This document shows, one piece after another, positions 23,906-36,410 of a stretch of DNA of 64,000 bases. A model generated the notes under the pieces. It made no database searches. It had not been told where the DNA came from and saw only the letters and a list, made by a program, of their open reading frames with translations. Both the position numbers and the translations under genes were made by a program. Position 1 is the stretch's first letter, and each line of letters begins with the position of its first letter. Source of the DNA: Druceiella hillmani (Eukaryota; Arthropoda; Insecta; Lepidoptera; Hepialidae). Where the stretch lies: contig JAYKKI010000006.1 of NCBI GenBank assembly GCA_039881145.1, forward strand, positions 20,954,501 through 21,018,500, written 5' to 3'.

Positions 23906-24560
23906 TAAAGAAATTAAAGATAGTAGAAATAATACTACATCACGTAGTTTCATTTAATTGTGAATAATGAATTTCTACAAAATTAACGCCAAATATATTC
24001 AATAGTATAATGGTATTTAAAAAGCAGATTTTCAATATGAAAAGTCTGCCTGAGATTTAAACATCATTATATTAAATTAGTAAATTTAATCTCTTAAAAG
24101 TGGAAATATCGAATTCTCCGCGAACGTATTCGGCGATTCGTCGTTAGACCTGATACTTCAACAAAATTTTCCTTCTAAATCGAATCGACGATGTAACTTT
24201 ATCGGTTTACCTTTTCATTGCCTCTAACTATAATGAAGTACCTATCCCTTTGAGTCTGATTGTTTCAAATAAAAGAGCATTTATATAATATAGCAACATT
24301 AAAATGTAAAATTATTTTTCAGTACGTTTAAATGTAACTCAAATGTTAGGAATAAATTATTCTGTTATTCTTTGCGTAAAGCCGCTTTTATTTTTCCGTA
24401 ATCAACGGCCACGAGCAATGGTTTATATTAAGAGACACAATTAATTATATTTGCAAGTAACATTAGATTTAAAATTGAATTACACAATGAAAAGACAATT
24501 GAAGTACATTAATTTTTGAAGGCGTAGATTTCCTTTTTATTAATATTATTGATATATATC

Positions 24561-24714
24561 GAAAATTAAATGAAACTACGTGATGTAGTATTATTTCAAC
24601 TTTTTTTTAAGTTCTTTACCACGACCTAGGTTGACCTAGGTTGTATTACAACATCTTCAGGTGGGCTATTAGCAAAGATCTTTGCTAATAGCCCACCTGA
24701 AGATGTTGTCGTGG
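24561..24714. mobile_element. Hammerhead-family foldback, rearranged copy D
   Basis: The left arm is in minus orientation, from AATTAAATGAAACTACGTG to the ribozyme region. It contains a tandem repeat of GACCTAGGTT and has lost the GAAA, so that motif is dead. The right arm is shortened: GATGTTG joins directly to TCGTGG, deleting stem II and stem III. The centre is a perfect spacerless palindrome (24,648-24,709). A target-site duplication is not clear; GATATA occurs on both sides but is too short to rely on. Confidence 0.8.
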
Positions 24715-25599
24715 ATATAATTTATCCTTAAGAAATACAGATAACGATAGTATATGCGTATTGGTAGAATATATTAAATTCAACTGAAATATAATATTCA
24801 AACGAAAACGTCAGAATTTATTTTCTTAAATTTTTAGTTTATGAATCAAAAACCTCAGTTTGTGAATCAAAAAATATATCATGACATCTTAATATAGTGA
24901 ATACGGAAATTCTGTATTAGAATTATTAATCATTCCGATCGACTGCATTTTTCGTGAGCCATAATTGCTGAACACTGAAAATGTAAAACTGAAACTTTAT
25001 TAATATTTATCATTAAAGAAATGATCTACAAAGGAATTGGGAAAATATATGTCGACGATAACTTCAAAAAAGTTGCAAATTTGCGGAAAGATAAAGCTAC
25101 AAAGCCTGAGTCTTCTGATGGATCCAGTTTTACCATTTAAATATACTTAGTAAATCTGTTACACATCAAACACCAATATTTCGGAACCCGTAACTAAACG
25201 TTAAATTTCCACTTTGAAATATCAGAGCAAGCACAAATATATATTTACGTAATAATATCAACACAGAATGTTAGCTATTAAATTCATGTCACAAGCGATT
25301 CTTCTGAATTATTTATGTATTGAAGTAAATAAATAATCAACGCGAAAAGTTTCTGCAGTAACAATGTATTTATATTTTATTTTATATCAATATAAAGCTC
25401 GTAATTATTATCAGTTTACCGCATTTCAATTGGAATTATGCAAAGATTAATGTTACTTCCATCTGTAAGGATAAACAAAATAATTAAGTATTTTATATTT
25501 TAATTGTTTTATATCACTAAGCACTTCCACTGCATTTTATTCAGTGTCATGTTTCTATAACTCCTTGAATTGGTTTACAATGTAGAGTTTTATTTGCAA

Positions 25600-26720
25600 G
25601 AATAATTCGAAATTTGATCTTAAAATTATTGAAATATTATAAAAAGCTAAAATTTTTTGGCCATCTCCACTCTGAAATATTCGATACATATCTCTTATTC
25701 TCCTACATATCTCTTCCTATCTCTTATTTAATATCTGGTCAGTTAATAAATTCTTATAATCGTTTATTTCCCGGAAATCGATTCTTGCAATCCCCGAAAG
25801 ATTATTAATGCAAGCTTTTCTTCCATTCATAGCTGGAAAATTATTTATTGCTTGAAATTGGATTCACATTTCTTGCATATAATCCACTATCTACTTACCT
25901 GTGTGAATTTGCACTTACCGTATCTGTCGATGTGTACGGATGGGTAATAAATTTAACAGATGAAATAGTATCCAGTCTGTGTGAGACGGTTGAGATACCT
26001 ATGTCTCCGTCACTCAAGATAATGTACATTTATGGACAGGTCGACTTAAGGTTCCGTGAGCAGATTTTGACGTAGTTTTTGGTTATACTATTTTGTATAC
26101 AAAATCGAAGTAAATCACCACACTAGTATCTGTAATGGAAGAAAGATGAGTACTACTAATCCCTTATTATCAATCTTATGTTATTGCTGATTGATTAATT
26201 TTTGCCGTATTACGCGATGTTTTCTCCATTTTTTCTAAAAGGTATTATCTGCTTCATTTAATAACCATTTCAGTTAGTTCGTAATTGTTAGTATAAATGT
26301 ATCTCTTTGCAACTGCTCTTCATTTGTTCATTGAGTTTTCGCACCTTGAAATTAAACGTTAATTCCATTACCAATAAGCATTTACCAATTCACATTGGCA
26401 TTACTAATTTCACTACTTGTGAATGGTAATTTAATAAGTCATTTATTTGTTTGGGTTCTAATTTAACTGCAACTTTTCATAACGTTTTATACTAAATCCT
26501 TTTTATAGTTAAATTGCAAAATATTTTGTAGAACGTTGATTCAGTTGTTAAATTTATCTATAAGTAGTCACACGTGATTCCTTTTTCTTACTTTATTCCT
26601 TATCTAATAAAATTATGGTTATGAAATTTTGTTTCTATGCTTGTTCATAAGCTGGTTACATAATTTCATCAGAATATGTCATGCAGTTGATTTGCTGATT
26701 GAGACACGTATAAGTGTGTA
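25600..26720 (-). other. T-rich island, possible decayed minus-strand element
   Basis: The plus strand is visibly rich in T over A through this stretch, like the Jockey relic at 43.7-45.2 kb. Two modest open frames (25,614-25,808 and 25,848-26,075, plus strand) show no recognisable domain. I found no reverse-transcriptase or transposase motif on either strand. The call as a mobile-element relic rests on composition only. Confidence 0.2.
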
Positions 26721-27106
26721 ATCACATCCCGAGTCTCAACGTGTTTCCGGCGGATATGTTTCCACACATAGTGCAATATGACGATGATATCTGATAGATA
26801 GGAAAACTCACGATGAAAAAGCAAAAAGCTAAAGCGATAACAACGTGTTAATAAATATTGCTAACAATGAATATTCTATATATAATATTATAATAATTTC
26901 AAGGCATTTAAAAAAAATGCTATTTTTAAATATCAGAAAGTGAAAATTTCTCAATTAATTTAATTATGCTTAGAAAATCAGAAATTTGTTTATTATAAAA
27001 CACTTATTCTAGTTACGAAGAAAACTTTTGTATAGAAGAAAAATGCATGTAAATATTCTAGTTACGAAAACTTATTCTAGTTACAATGCATGTAAATATG
27101 CATGTA

Positions 27107-27281
<175 letters not shown>

Positions 27282-27414
27282 AAAATGCATGTAAATATCT
27301 AGACATATAAGAAGATTGTACCCGAGTGAATTCTGCATACGGAAAATATTTAGAAAAAGTGTGATTAATTTAGCGTAAAGAATGATAACAGAAGTCAGAA
27401 AAGATCATTTTTAA

Positions 27415-27600
27415 GATTTTTGTCTGTATGCATGTTAATTTGTTCGTCAATCACGTGAAATCAACTTGATAGATCATAATGAAATTTGATATGGTAGTAG
27501 TTTGTAAGCAAGAGCGACATAAGAGAGAAAAAAATCTCAAAAAACTTTCTTATTTCGAATTTCAAGCAAACGAAGTTGTAGGCACAGCTAGTAGTCCTTA
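27415..27600 (+). repeat. Unclassified interspersed-repeat fragment
   Basis: Contains TGTCTGTATGCATG, GAAATCAACTTGATAGATC and ends GGCACAGCTAGTAGTCCTT, wording typical of old insect dispersed repeats. The 60-codon frame across it has no recognisable domain. Confidence 0.35.
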
Positions 27601-27949
27601 TCAATTCGTCATCTTCGTCCGTCTGTCCGTTGGTTGTCGTCTCACAATTTCTACGCTTTAGATTTTTATGTATTAAATTATGCGCGCAGTTATCTTATAT
27701 AATATTTCAATTAATATCAAGCAAAATATAAAAAACAGTAATTAATATTCCTTATAATAAAGGAAAAGTCGTCGAAAACTTGTCTTAGAAAAGGAATTTG
27801 AAATTTTACAAGAAATTGTGCATTTCTCAGCTCACTTTTCAAAATTTGGACCTGAAATAGGCTTATAATTTGATCCATTAATTTTTCGGCCGTGAATTTT
27901 ATATATCCCAAGTAAATTTAGATACTGACACACGACTAAATCTTTTAAA

Positions 27950-29080
27950 TTAAATTACTGCTGCTTACTCTCAAAAAGAATTTCAAGAGTATAGGTATGT
28001 CTTAAAAGTGTTAAAACAAGCAACAATTTTAAGAGATATATTAAATAATTGTAAGGAGTACAAATAGGGGACCACTATTTCTATATATTACGAAATAGGC
28101 TTAGTCGTTTTTATATTTACATTATTTCCTTATTTACGTCGCCCATGTATGACTTAGATTCCAGCGTTAGAAATTCTTTGTGTGTGCTCTTCCAGAAGTC
28201 TGTTAATTTAATTATTTACACTACTCTCTGTACTATACTTCTTCCGAATATCTTAATGTCAATTACATTTATATACATTTTTGAAAAAAAAATTTGTTTT
28301 TAATAAAGTTATTAATTAAATTGCATTACTACCTTTCTTTCACTGATTGAAAAAGCATAGAGTAAATAAACTAATAAAAGAAGCAGCTTTATTTATGGAT
28401 TTCAGACATGATTAATAGTACTAAAATTAGAAAAAAATTTACATCCAAAACAAAAAAAAATGTTCTTAAATACCTATTGCAATAAAATATATTACCTAAA
28501 GATACCGTTGAATAACATTATACGAAGGCAACTTTATGTTTAATATTAGCCTTTAAGAGGCAAATTCTTCAGTTTTAATAAAAAAGAAATATTTTTTGTA
28601 ATCAAATTGGAATATCTAGATCAGAGAGAAAATTTGACTTACTTTTATTTTTTCACAGTCACCCATCAGAATGAATGAGATCGCGCCTTTTGATTAGCTC
28701 GTACTAATATAGGACGAGTCGTCGCATTCATGCGTCTATTATTGAAGTTATGTTAATATTTTTAAATTGTTTGTAGTGTCTACACGTTCTTCTAGCGACT
28801 TTACGTTTTGCTTCACATTTGTGTAGGTTTTTTTTATAATGATTTTTTAAAATAATTATCTATGAACTATTTCTTACTTTTTTTGCTCCATCACAGATAA
28901 TCTTCCCAATTTTCAGAATCTTTTTCGCGTATTTTTATAGTATAAATTTCAGAGAACCGAGCACGAAATGTCAAAAATGGAATTCTATTTTTGTAATGAC
29001 GTTGCTCATCCTCAGTCCGTTACGGGCATCAAGTAATTTGGATAGAAAAAGTAAATCGAAGGAGTTATAAATTTAAAATT
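27950..29080. other. A+T-rich sequence without recognised feature
   Basis: No open frame, repeat or motif that I can support. A slightly G+C-richer patch at about 28,950-29,040 (CCTCAGTCCGTTACGGGCAT) resembles repeat debris but is unassigned. Confidence 0.3.
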
Positions 29081-29089
29081 TGCATATAA

Positions 29090-29226
29090 CTACGTCCTAG
29101 ACGTAATTAAACGGACGTAGTTTTTATAAGTTTACGCTCAAGCTTCTTGTTTCAAAGATGTCCGCCTAAACGTAGGACGCCTAAACGTTAGCCGGACATC
29201 TTTGAAACAAGAAGTTTGAGCGTAAA
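29090..29226. repeat. Two nested inverted repeats sharing an ACGT-rich vocabulary
   Basis: The main hairpin has 34-bp arms at 29,131-29,164 and 29,193-29,226 with one mismatch and a 28-nt spacer. The spacer holds a direct repeat of CCTAAACGT. Just before it is a small hairpin, CTACGTCC (29,090-29,097) with GGACGTAG (29,113-29,120). No target duplication is obvious. It could be a small foldback element or a template-switch product. Confidence 0.75.
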
Positions 29227-29681
29227 ATTATTTCTAATTTTTGTTTTAATTAGAAGATAACGATGTAAGAGTTTATAAAGGCTTTCCCGTGCTTCCTGGG
29301 TGAAGAAATTTTAATATTTCTTGAACGAAGCGGTGTTCATAAGAAAAAAAAGAAAGAACATAGGTACATTTTTAAAAATTGTCAAAATAAACAATACTGA
29401 TGTTCAAGATTGTGGAGATAGTAGAGGTTAATTGACATAGTGACCTCTCCGTTATGTCGTTCACCACCATCATAATCGCTTATAATACCACCAAAACGTT
29501 TGTCAATAATAAAAATATGCAACACACATATTGAAACGTCCATTCGTGTAAATTACCCTATATTAAAATATCCATATTACCAATGTAATAATTTAGTTTT
29601 CAGCAGTAAACTAACTTCTACTGACCAAAGGATTAGGATTGTTATCATTTTTCATTAGTTTAATTTTAAAAAGCAGTGTCA

Positions 29682-29930
29682 CTAGACATTATTCGGAAGA
29701 AAATATATTTCCATAATTTCGAATGAACAAACTCTTAAAATTAATGAACACACTTTGACACATTGAAGAATGTCGTAATCACTATTATTATACATCCAAA
29801 AGTGATCAATAGAAGGGTCAGACTTTTTATACGTGTTTATTATATCAATACCATATGAGGCTAAACTATCCCTAAAGGTAATCACAACTGGCTTGTCATC
29901 AAAGGCTAACAAGGTTACATAAAAAAACAA
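29682..29930 (-). other. 82-codon open frame with coding-like middle, unrecognised
   Basis: The minus-strand frame reads FDDKPVVITFRDSLASYG and DPSIDHFWMYNNSDYDILQC. The wording looks less like random A+T-rich translation than most frames here. A pyrimidine-rich run ending in TTAG precedes FDDK, as a splice acceptor might. No family is recognised. It may be a lone exon, a transposon relic or chance. Confidence 0.2.
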
Positions 29931-29939
29931 TAATACGTT

Positions 29940-32900
29940 TCAGTACAATTCCCTTATGATACTGGAACTAAAATATTAACTTTGGTAGCAGCAGATGGTG
30001 GTTTGATGGCAGAGTGTCCCATTCGCACACGTCGGTGACATGCAAGAAAATATAAGGTTTTAAAAATATATTTATTTACATTTTTATTGTAAATTAATAA
30101 GTCATATATAATTTTAAAAAATCGTCTTTGAAGAGATGAACTTTCATTTTCAATTTTCCACTTAAAATATAGACATTGCCAATTTTTCGTTATACATATT
30201 TAAAATATGCAGAATGACACTGCTGTGGATAACTTTTTTAAAAATAAAAAAAATTGAATATAAGTGAATATATTGATATAGAAATTACATATAGACCTTT
30301 CATTTATTTGAATGTAAAAATACTGATAACTTTAAATCAGAATTACTTTTTGCATTATAAATTTCACCAATACAAATTATCCGACAATAAAAGTCAATTG
30401 GTATAATCGAGGAAGCGACATAAGAAAATCATTGGATTAAACTGGCGAGGCATTAACCATTAAATTATCAGTTAAAATTATATCACAGTAGACAATTTAT
30501 ATACTGATTCATAGTATATTTGAAGATAATATAGAAAACGGTTTCTGAATTATTTCTAACACGGCTCAACATTTGTAGGCGTTAGTTTGTAATTGTCATG
30601 TCGAGGTGCGAATAACTTTTGTACTTTATTTTATTTATTCACATTTACATGGGTGTGCAGATATAGAGATATAAACTTTTTCTTTTACTTATTATCTAAA
30701 TTCGAAGAATTCATAAACTTCATATTGAAGGGGCAGATACCTTAAAATAGGAATAAAGTAGCGCATTTAAGAAAACATAGTGATTTCTCAGATTAACAAA
30801 TGTTTAACTTGATATTCATCCATCTTCATTCATACATATGTGGATTTATAAATATACCGAACCTCCATTGCTGTTTCTAGAGTAGGTGCAACTTGGGGTC
30901 TGACCTACTTTCCAGATAATAATGCAAGCTATATGCATTTTTGTCAACTGATTATCGACGAACGTACATTAGGCTATTGTTGCACAGGCTATTGTTTCTC
31001 GTTGGCTGAGAATGTCGGTAAGAATTGCTAGCTATTTTATGCGTTAGGAAAATTTGTTTCGAATTTCAATTTAAAATGTTAAAATGTACATATGAATATA
31101 TATACACAGTTTTACTTTTCTCTAAGAAAATTTGAGTAATAATCGTTGAAGTAGGATTGTATATATTTTCCATCATTTAATTTGTTAACATTGTTCCCGT
31201 TTAACGTGCATGTTTTTGCAATTAGGTTGAGCAATCAAAACTCTTGATAGTGGTACAAAAAATATCATTTGCAGGTAATACTTATTTTTCTTTTATTTTT
31301 ATCAAAAGAATGAAAGTATTTTATCAGCATCCAGACGAGTGTCATCTAAAGTAAGGTTATTTTCAGAGGAAATGTTAGTGGTCAAAGTTTAGAATACCGG
31401 AGTCAGTACCAGTACGTATGTGTTTACATAGGTAAGGTTTCAAAAGCTTATAAAATATGAAAGGAGCATCTAATTGACTACGGATTTTCTTATTTGACAG
31501 CCCTTAGCGGAATCACTTATAGGATAATGCCATTGAGTGTATTCTACAATACTAAAGAAAAATTAATTAGATTGGAACTGGGAAATTTACAGACAATTCG
31601 TATTGGTTTATAGATGTTACCTATTGTTTTTAATTATAATCGGAAAAGTATTTCCGGAGGTGAAGACATAAATCTTAATTTTTTTCCATGCACCAGAAAG
31701 TTATAAGCAAGCAGCGTGTATGGTGAGACTTTTAGTAATTTTAATGGAAATATTGTCTGCCTTTACTATAAATCGCTCATATCAATGAAGTTATTCTCCT
31801 CTAAAATTGAAAGTAAATCATTTCAATCCTCAATTCTATAAAAGGTTCCAAAAAAGAATTGTACAACCAAGTAATTTTTTATGCGATTCAAAAATTGATT
31901 TTCTAAATCATTATGAATCGTGAAGGATCTTATAATTAAAATAATTTTTTTCTTTTAATTTAAATAATTTTTTTCATTATCAAAATATTCAGTTTCAAAA
32001 CCCTATTCCGGTAGTAATGTATTTTTTATTAATGTTTAACTCTTAATATCGCGGTATTTAAAATGTTTGGCGTGTAAACATAATTCACATTTCACAGTTT
32101 TTCAGGACAGGGAAATTATTGTGTTTATATTTGGAAGCTAACTTGAATTCTTTTACAGATTTTATTAAATTAATTGATGCGACATCCTTTGTCAGTATGC
32201 ATTAAATTTTAATATTTATTTTTATTCAGAGCGCTAATTTTCTTAAACCATTTATTTTCTAGGTGCACAAAAAGTCGACTTAACAAGTTCTGAAAAATCC
32301 AAAAAACTGTATGTCCTAAGTACGATTTCTATTTCGATTTATATTGTGTTCAAAAATATTTTTTGCTCTTAACATATTCAAGTGCACATCAAACCATACT
32401 TGCCTTTATGCTTGAAAGTCTGTGGACGAAAAACGGTACAATTATAATCTTTCGTCAGCAGCCTTTATTGTCAGTTTTTTTTTAAATTCTGCAAGGTTGC
32501 TTTTCTAAAAAGCTTTCAAGATTCGGTTGTCGAAAAAAACTTCGAGCTTACAACGTAACAGAAAGCGCTGCTCATATATCTGTGAACTACGTATTGTTGC
32601 TGTCTATTCATATGTTCATCTTTCAATTTCATATTTCAATGAATTATTTTTGAAGACTTTTCATCCACGAAAAAATTATTTAGAGTTTAAAATAAAACCG
32701 AAATATGTTTTTATGTCAGAAAATTATTGACATAGGCTAACCAAAAGATTTCGTCAGGAAACGGTGATAAAAATAGAGAACATTTAAATTTTTTTCAGAT
32801 TTTTGGAACTTATTGTCAAAAAATTGGGTTCTAACACGTTGAACCTTAGTTTGAAGTTTTATATTTCATAAAAAGAAGCTTCAGAATAAAAACAAATGTT

Positions 32901-33950
32901 AATGTGATTTTGTTTTCATTATAAAAAACGTTTTATTTGATTTAATTGTTTTTTTATTGTACAATAAAATTTAATTGTACAATAAAATTGTAACAATTTA
33001 GCCGATTTAGATAAAATTTGGCACATATATATTTTGTAGAGTGGATTAATATATTAAATACGTTTTGTCCTAGCAATTGCTTTTTTTCTTTTTAACTTTC
33101 TTTCGATTATTTTATAATATTTTTTTTGGTTCAAAATTTGATTACTGTGTTACAATAAATAAAATAATGTGATAAAAGCTATTTATTAAACTAATATAAT
33201 TGGACAAATGTCACAAAATATATATTTTCATTATTACAAAATTTATTTCATATCTTTCTATGATAGGTTACAAGTTTCATAGCTAGAAGGTTGAAACTTG
33301 TAATAAGTAAGTCAGTTACAAGATGTAATGTGAAAGAGACGAGAGTATCATGCTAATGTCGATCAATCTACCGAACAAGACAATTCAAAGAAACAACAAA
33401 TTTTAAAAAACGTTTAATTTCAAAGAACTTTCATTTGATCTTTAACTAATTTAGACATAGTTATGTACAAATTTACCAATAGTCCTATCTATCCAGGTAT
33501 GTGAATTAAAACATGCAGCCGAGGAAGCATCTGTTAAAATTAAGAAGCGACCCTACACTCTATTTGTTTAGTATTTGTCTAGTTTATTTGCGATGTAGAG
33601 ATTAATGTGGCAAAATAAAATCAGCGAAAATTTATGGAACATAGTCAAAAACCGAAATGGACAACACATGCGTCGTTAGAAAGTGATTTTAATGTTCTGC
33701 AATAATTATTATTGCAGCTTATTTCAAACCACTGTGAGCAAAAAATATGGCGACGCTAAACTGCCGTGCTTCTCCCATGATTGGCTATTAGATATTTATT
33801 ATATGATTATTTATTAGAAAGTAGTGTAGGGTCTGGATGGGAGGGGGATGGGAGGGTCTGCAATATGCGAGCCTAAGTCAACATCATCGACATTTAAGGA
33901 CCTTTCTCCACTACGATGTCAGACTCATCAATTATATAACGTGCCGTTAA
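29940..33950. other. Gene-poor A+T-rich interval
   Basis: No coding relic is recognised. At 32,945-32,985 there is a short tandem TTGTACAATAAAAT repeat. At 33,000-33,060 a phrase resembling dispersed-repeat debris (AGCCGATTTAGATAAAATTT) follows. At 33,268-33,303 there is a hairpin with 12-bp arms (TTACAAGTTTCA and its complement, 12-nt spacer). The only open frame over 60 codons (32,527-32,730) shows no domain. Confidence 0.4.
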
Positions 33951-34019
33951 TAATGTAAACGGTATCTTTAACTGGTTTTACGAAGAAAATGATATACTGA
34001 TTTTTGACAGAAACTTTTG

Positions 34020-34760
34020 TTATTCAGTACCAAACCTTGAATCGTGCGAATATGAGATGCAAATCTAACTAAGGTGCCAAACATAGTAACCAATAAATCC
34101 AGATTGGTTTCTTCCGAGCAAACTAATAAGTCCAGGTTGGTAACTTTATGTTGTCGGGTGATGAAAGTGGTTAACGGACGAATCAAGCGTGATTACAAAC
34201 TATTGCGCTAAGAGTCTTTTAATACCACTTTACGAAACTTATTGCCAGATTGTAGAATTAATAGTCTTTTGATAAATTCTTTTCACAACTTTAATGTTGA
34301 CAATGTAATCATATTCGAAATATTTTATTATTTAAACCAAAGTATTCATGTACCAACTGATCTGTATGACGACGTGAATGACAGGCGTCTAAATAGATAT
34401 ATGGTGGTTTTTAATAGATTAGATGCAAATGATCCCACAGAGAATGATGTCACAATGTTAGCATTATATCCTTTCATTTAAAACCCTCAGTTATGGTGCG
34501 GAGAATATAAATATGATAGTCTGTACTATATTGAAATAATTCAAGATATTTGGTTATTAAGAGAATGTTACAGCCAAGACATATAAAAGCTAGAACTTAC
34601 TACAATTTTAATGGACTGAGTTCAAGAAAGCATAGATGCAATATGTCAATTTTTTGACTGGGCGACGAAATTGGGGATTGAGAGTATTCTATGAGTTCCT
34701 GTCTCATGGACACAATCGTGGATGATAACACGCAAAATATAATATATTTTCCATTACGTT
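34020..34760 (+). pseudogene. DDE_4/SWIM-type transposase relic, tandem unit 1
   Basis: One frame runs from about 34,086 to 34,481 with a single stop (34,209). It contains KVVNGRIKRDYKLLR (34,164-34,208), LRNLLPDCRINSLLINSFHN and NRLDAN. These match the C-terminal part of DDE_4 (Harbinger-like nuclease) proteins that continue into a SWIM-type zinc finger. Downstream, LYYIEIIQD and traces of the SRH...ARTYY region follow in shifted frames. TNKSRLV occurs twice, 33 bp apart, just before the NGR motif. The N-terminal DDE half is not found. The gene is dead. Assignment is from memory of the family's motif order. Confidence 0.6.
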
Positions 34761-35129
34761 TTTACATAATCAATCTATTTTTTTACTTTCTAATAACATG
34801 CTGCAAATTATAACCTAACATCTTCAAGACAAAAGAATGCATCAAGATAGAATAATGAAACGTTGCCGTAACTTTTTTCTCACAGCAATTTGAAATGAAT
34901 TGCCATAGTAAATGTTGTAGTGTTGAAATAGTTTTCCAATAACATATATATGGTACATATTATTCTAGTAGGTCATTTTCTTTCGTTCTTTGGGTGAAAC
35001 AATTTGTGCATTAAAGGAGGATGGGCCTATATGACCAATAACGATGAGCGATAAGTAACCGAATAGTTTTTTTTATGTCCTAAAACTTTTATTAGGGAGG
35101 GAATTACACAATTTTTGTGGGGAAAAGTT

Positions 35130-35290
35130 ATCGCTATTAAAGGCAGCACGAGTTGAAATGTAAACACACCACTTTTTGTTGATAAAGGACGCGGAAGCAT
35201 GTTAAACGGAGCAGGTTAGACAGCAACAGGTGCGGGGCGCCAGCAGAAATATCTGCGGACGAACCGCAACAAGTCACCGGTACAATCAGT
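35130..35290. other. G+C-rich patch between the two transposase relics
   Basis: A stretch with much higher G+C than its surroundings (GGTGCGGGGCGCCAGCAG near 35,230). No frame or motif is recognised. It could be the 5' part of the second transposase unit. Confidence 0.25.
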
Positions 35291-35654
35291 CATTATTGAG
35301 TTTTTCGGTTACCTTACGTATTTTTTTCACAAATATCAAGATTTGGTTGTTACAAAAGCAAACAACCATTAATCAAATAAGATGCTTAAAACTAATTTTT
35401 TAATATTTAATAACCATTGCAACTCAATAAGAATATTATCATTCTCATTAATTAAGTCTCGTTTTATTTATCCATAACTTTTTTACACTGCGATTTAAAC
35501 TTTTCGGCCACAGAAGAAATTGTAGAGTACATACAACCTTTTCGATGACACATTGTTAATATTTCCTAGGCTGGGGTTCATACATTTCAGCCCATCCTCT
35601 TTTGCGTATTTTTAGAATTCAAAAACTACGTATAAATTGAAGTGCATACGTTTT

Positions 35655-36410
35655 CATGTTTCAGTACCAAACCTTGAACCGTACAGATATAAGATTCAAA
35701 GGGCGTCCACAAAACTATTGCGTCAAATATAGTAATCAATAAGTCCAGGTTGGTAACTATCGACAAAAAATCCAGGTTGATCGTCGGGTCGTGGAAAAGG
35801 TTAATGGGCGCGTTAAGAGTGATTGAAAACTGTTAGGCCAATATTATTTCAATACGAATTTATTCCCAGATTTTCGAATTGCTCGCCTCTGGTAAACACT
35901 TATCACATTTCCATTGTTGATAATGTAAATGCAGCCGTCATATTATTTTTTTTAAATTAAAGATTCATGTACCAATATTCATGTCAATAAATTAGACGCA
36001 AATGGCATTACAGATAGTTATGTCACAATGCTTGCATTAGAATCATGAAACTTGCAAAGTCACACCAGTGTGAACATATAAATGATGGTCTGTACTTGAT
36101 CGAAATATTTCAGGATAACGCACTAGCCGATTTACACCTTCATAATATGATGTTTGCATCATGTTTGGTTATTAAAAGTACGTTTGTAAAAGTAAGAACT
36201 TGCTACAGCTATATTTTAGTGGACAAAGTTTGATAAGCCTCAGATACAATATATAAATATTATAGCAGTTGTTTATCTGGGCGAGCAGTTGTTTAATGTA
36301 GCAAGCCACTGTGCCCACATAGTGTTAGTGATTTAACAGGCATTTGTCTTTCAGGGTTCCTGTAGCCAATATGATAGACGTAATCGTGAATGATGATATG
36401 TAAAATATAA
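35655..36410 (+). pseudogene. DDE_4/SWIM-type transposase relic, tandem unit 2
   Basis: Diverged copy of 34,020-34,760 in the same orientation, about 1,640 bp downstream. It has VEKVNGRVKSD followed by a stop, then FNTNLFPDFRIA and NKLDAN. Next comes the open frame 36,045-36,233 with LYLIEIFQDNALADLHLH and VRTCYSYILVDK. At 36,265-36,330 a SWIM-like Cys/His region is seen across frames (SSCLSGRAVV, then SHCAHIV). The first Cys of the usual CxC reads Ser. Units 1 and 2 keep different segments, so they decayed independently. Confidence 0.62.

Larger units (their letters stand above)
23719..24002 (+). mobile_element. Hammerhead-family foldback, full-length copy C
   Basis: A 284-bp insertion flanked by TAGTATAATGGT (12 bp) at 23,707-23,718 and 24,003-24,014. 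The empty site is in copy 2 near 63,645. It is an inverted dimer: a minus-strand unit beginning (C)CACAATTAAAT, a 15-nt centre (about 23,833-23,847), then a plus-strand unit ending TTAATTGTG. A tail of about 40 bp follows (AATAATGAATTTCTAC to ATATTCAA). Each arm contains a hammerhead-like sequence. The tail is on one side only, unlike a simple DNA-transposon MITE. Confidence 0.93.
1789..24390 (+). repeat. Large direct duplication, copy 1
   Basis: This stretch is collinear with 45,282-64,000 in the same orientation. Anchors read by eye include 1,816/45,303, 5,220/48,410, 8,648/52,137, 9,025/52,513, 16,020/54,857, 20,320/59,885 and 24,010/63,645. The offset is about 43,490 up to 9.2 kb, then shorter because of copy-specific segments. 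Identity looks like roughly 80-90% with many small indels. Copy 1 is longer because it holds about 3.9 kb (9,900-13,770), about 0.67 kb (14,075-14,745) and two hammerhead foldback insertions that copy 2 lacks. Its right-hand limit is set only by the window end of copy 2, so true homology may continue past 24,390. Confidence 0.93.

Noticed and set aside
24561..24714. GATATA target-site duplication around copy D
   Set aside because: Only six bases in TA-rich sequence; the other members have 11-12 bp targets.
34020..36410. Integrated virus gene
   Set aside because: The NGRIK, LDAN and IEI(I/F)QD blocks fit the DDE_4/SWIM transposase order better than any viral protein I know.
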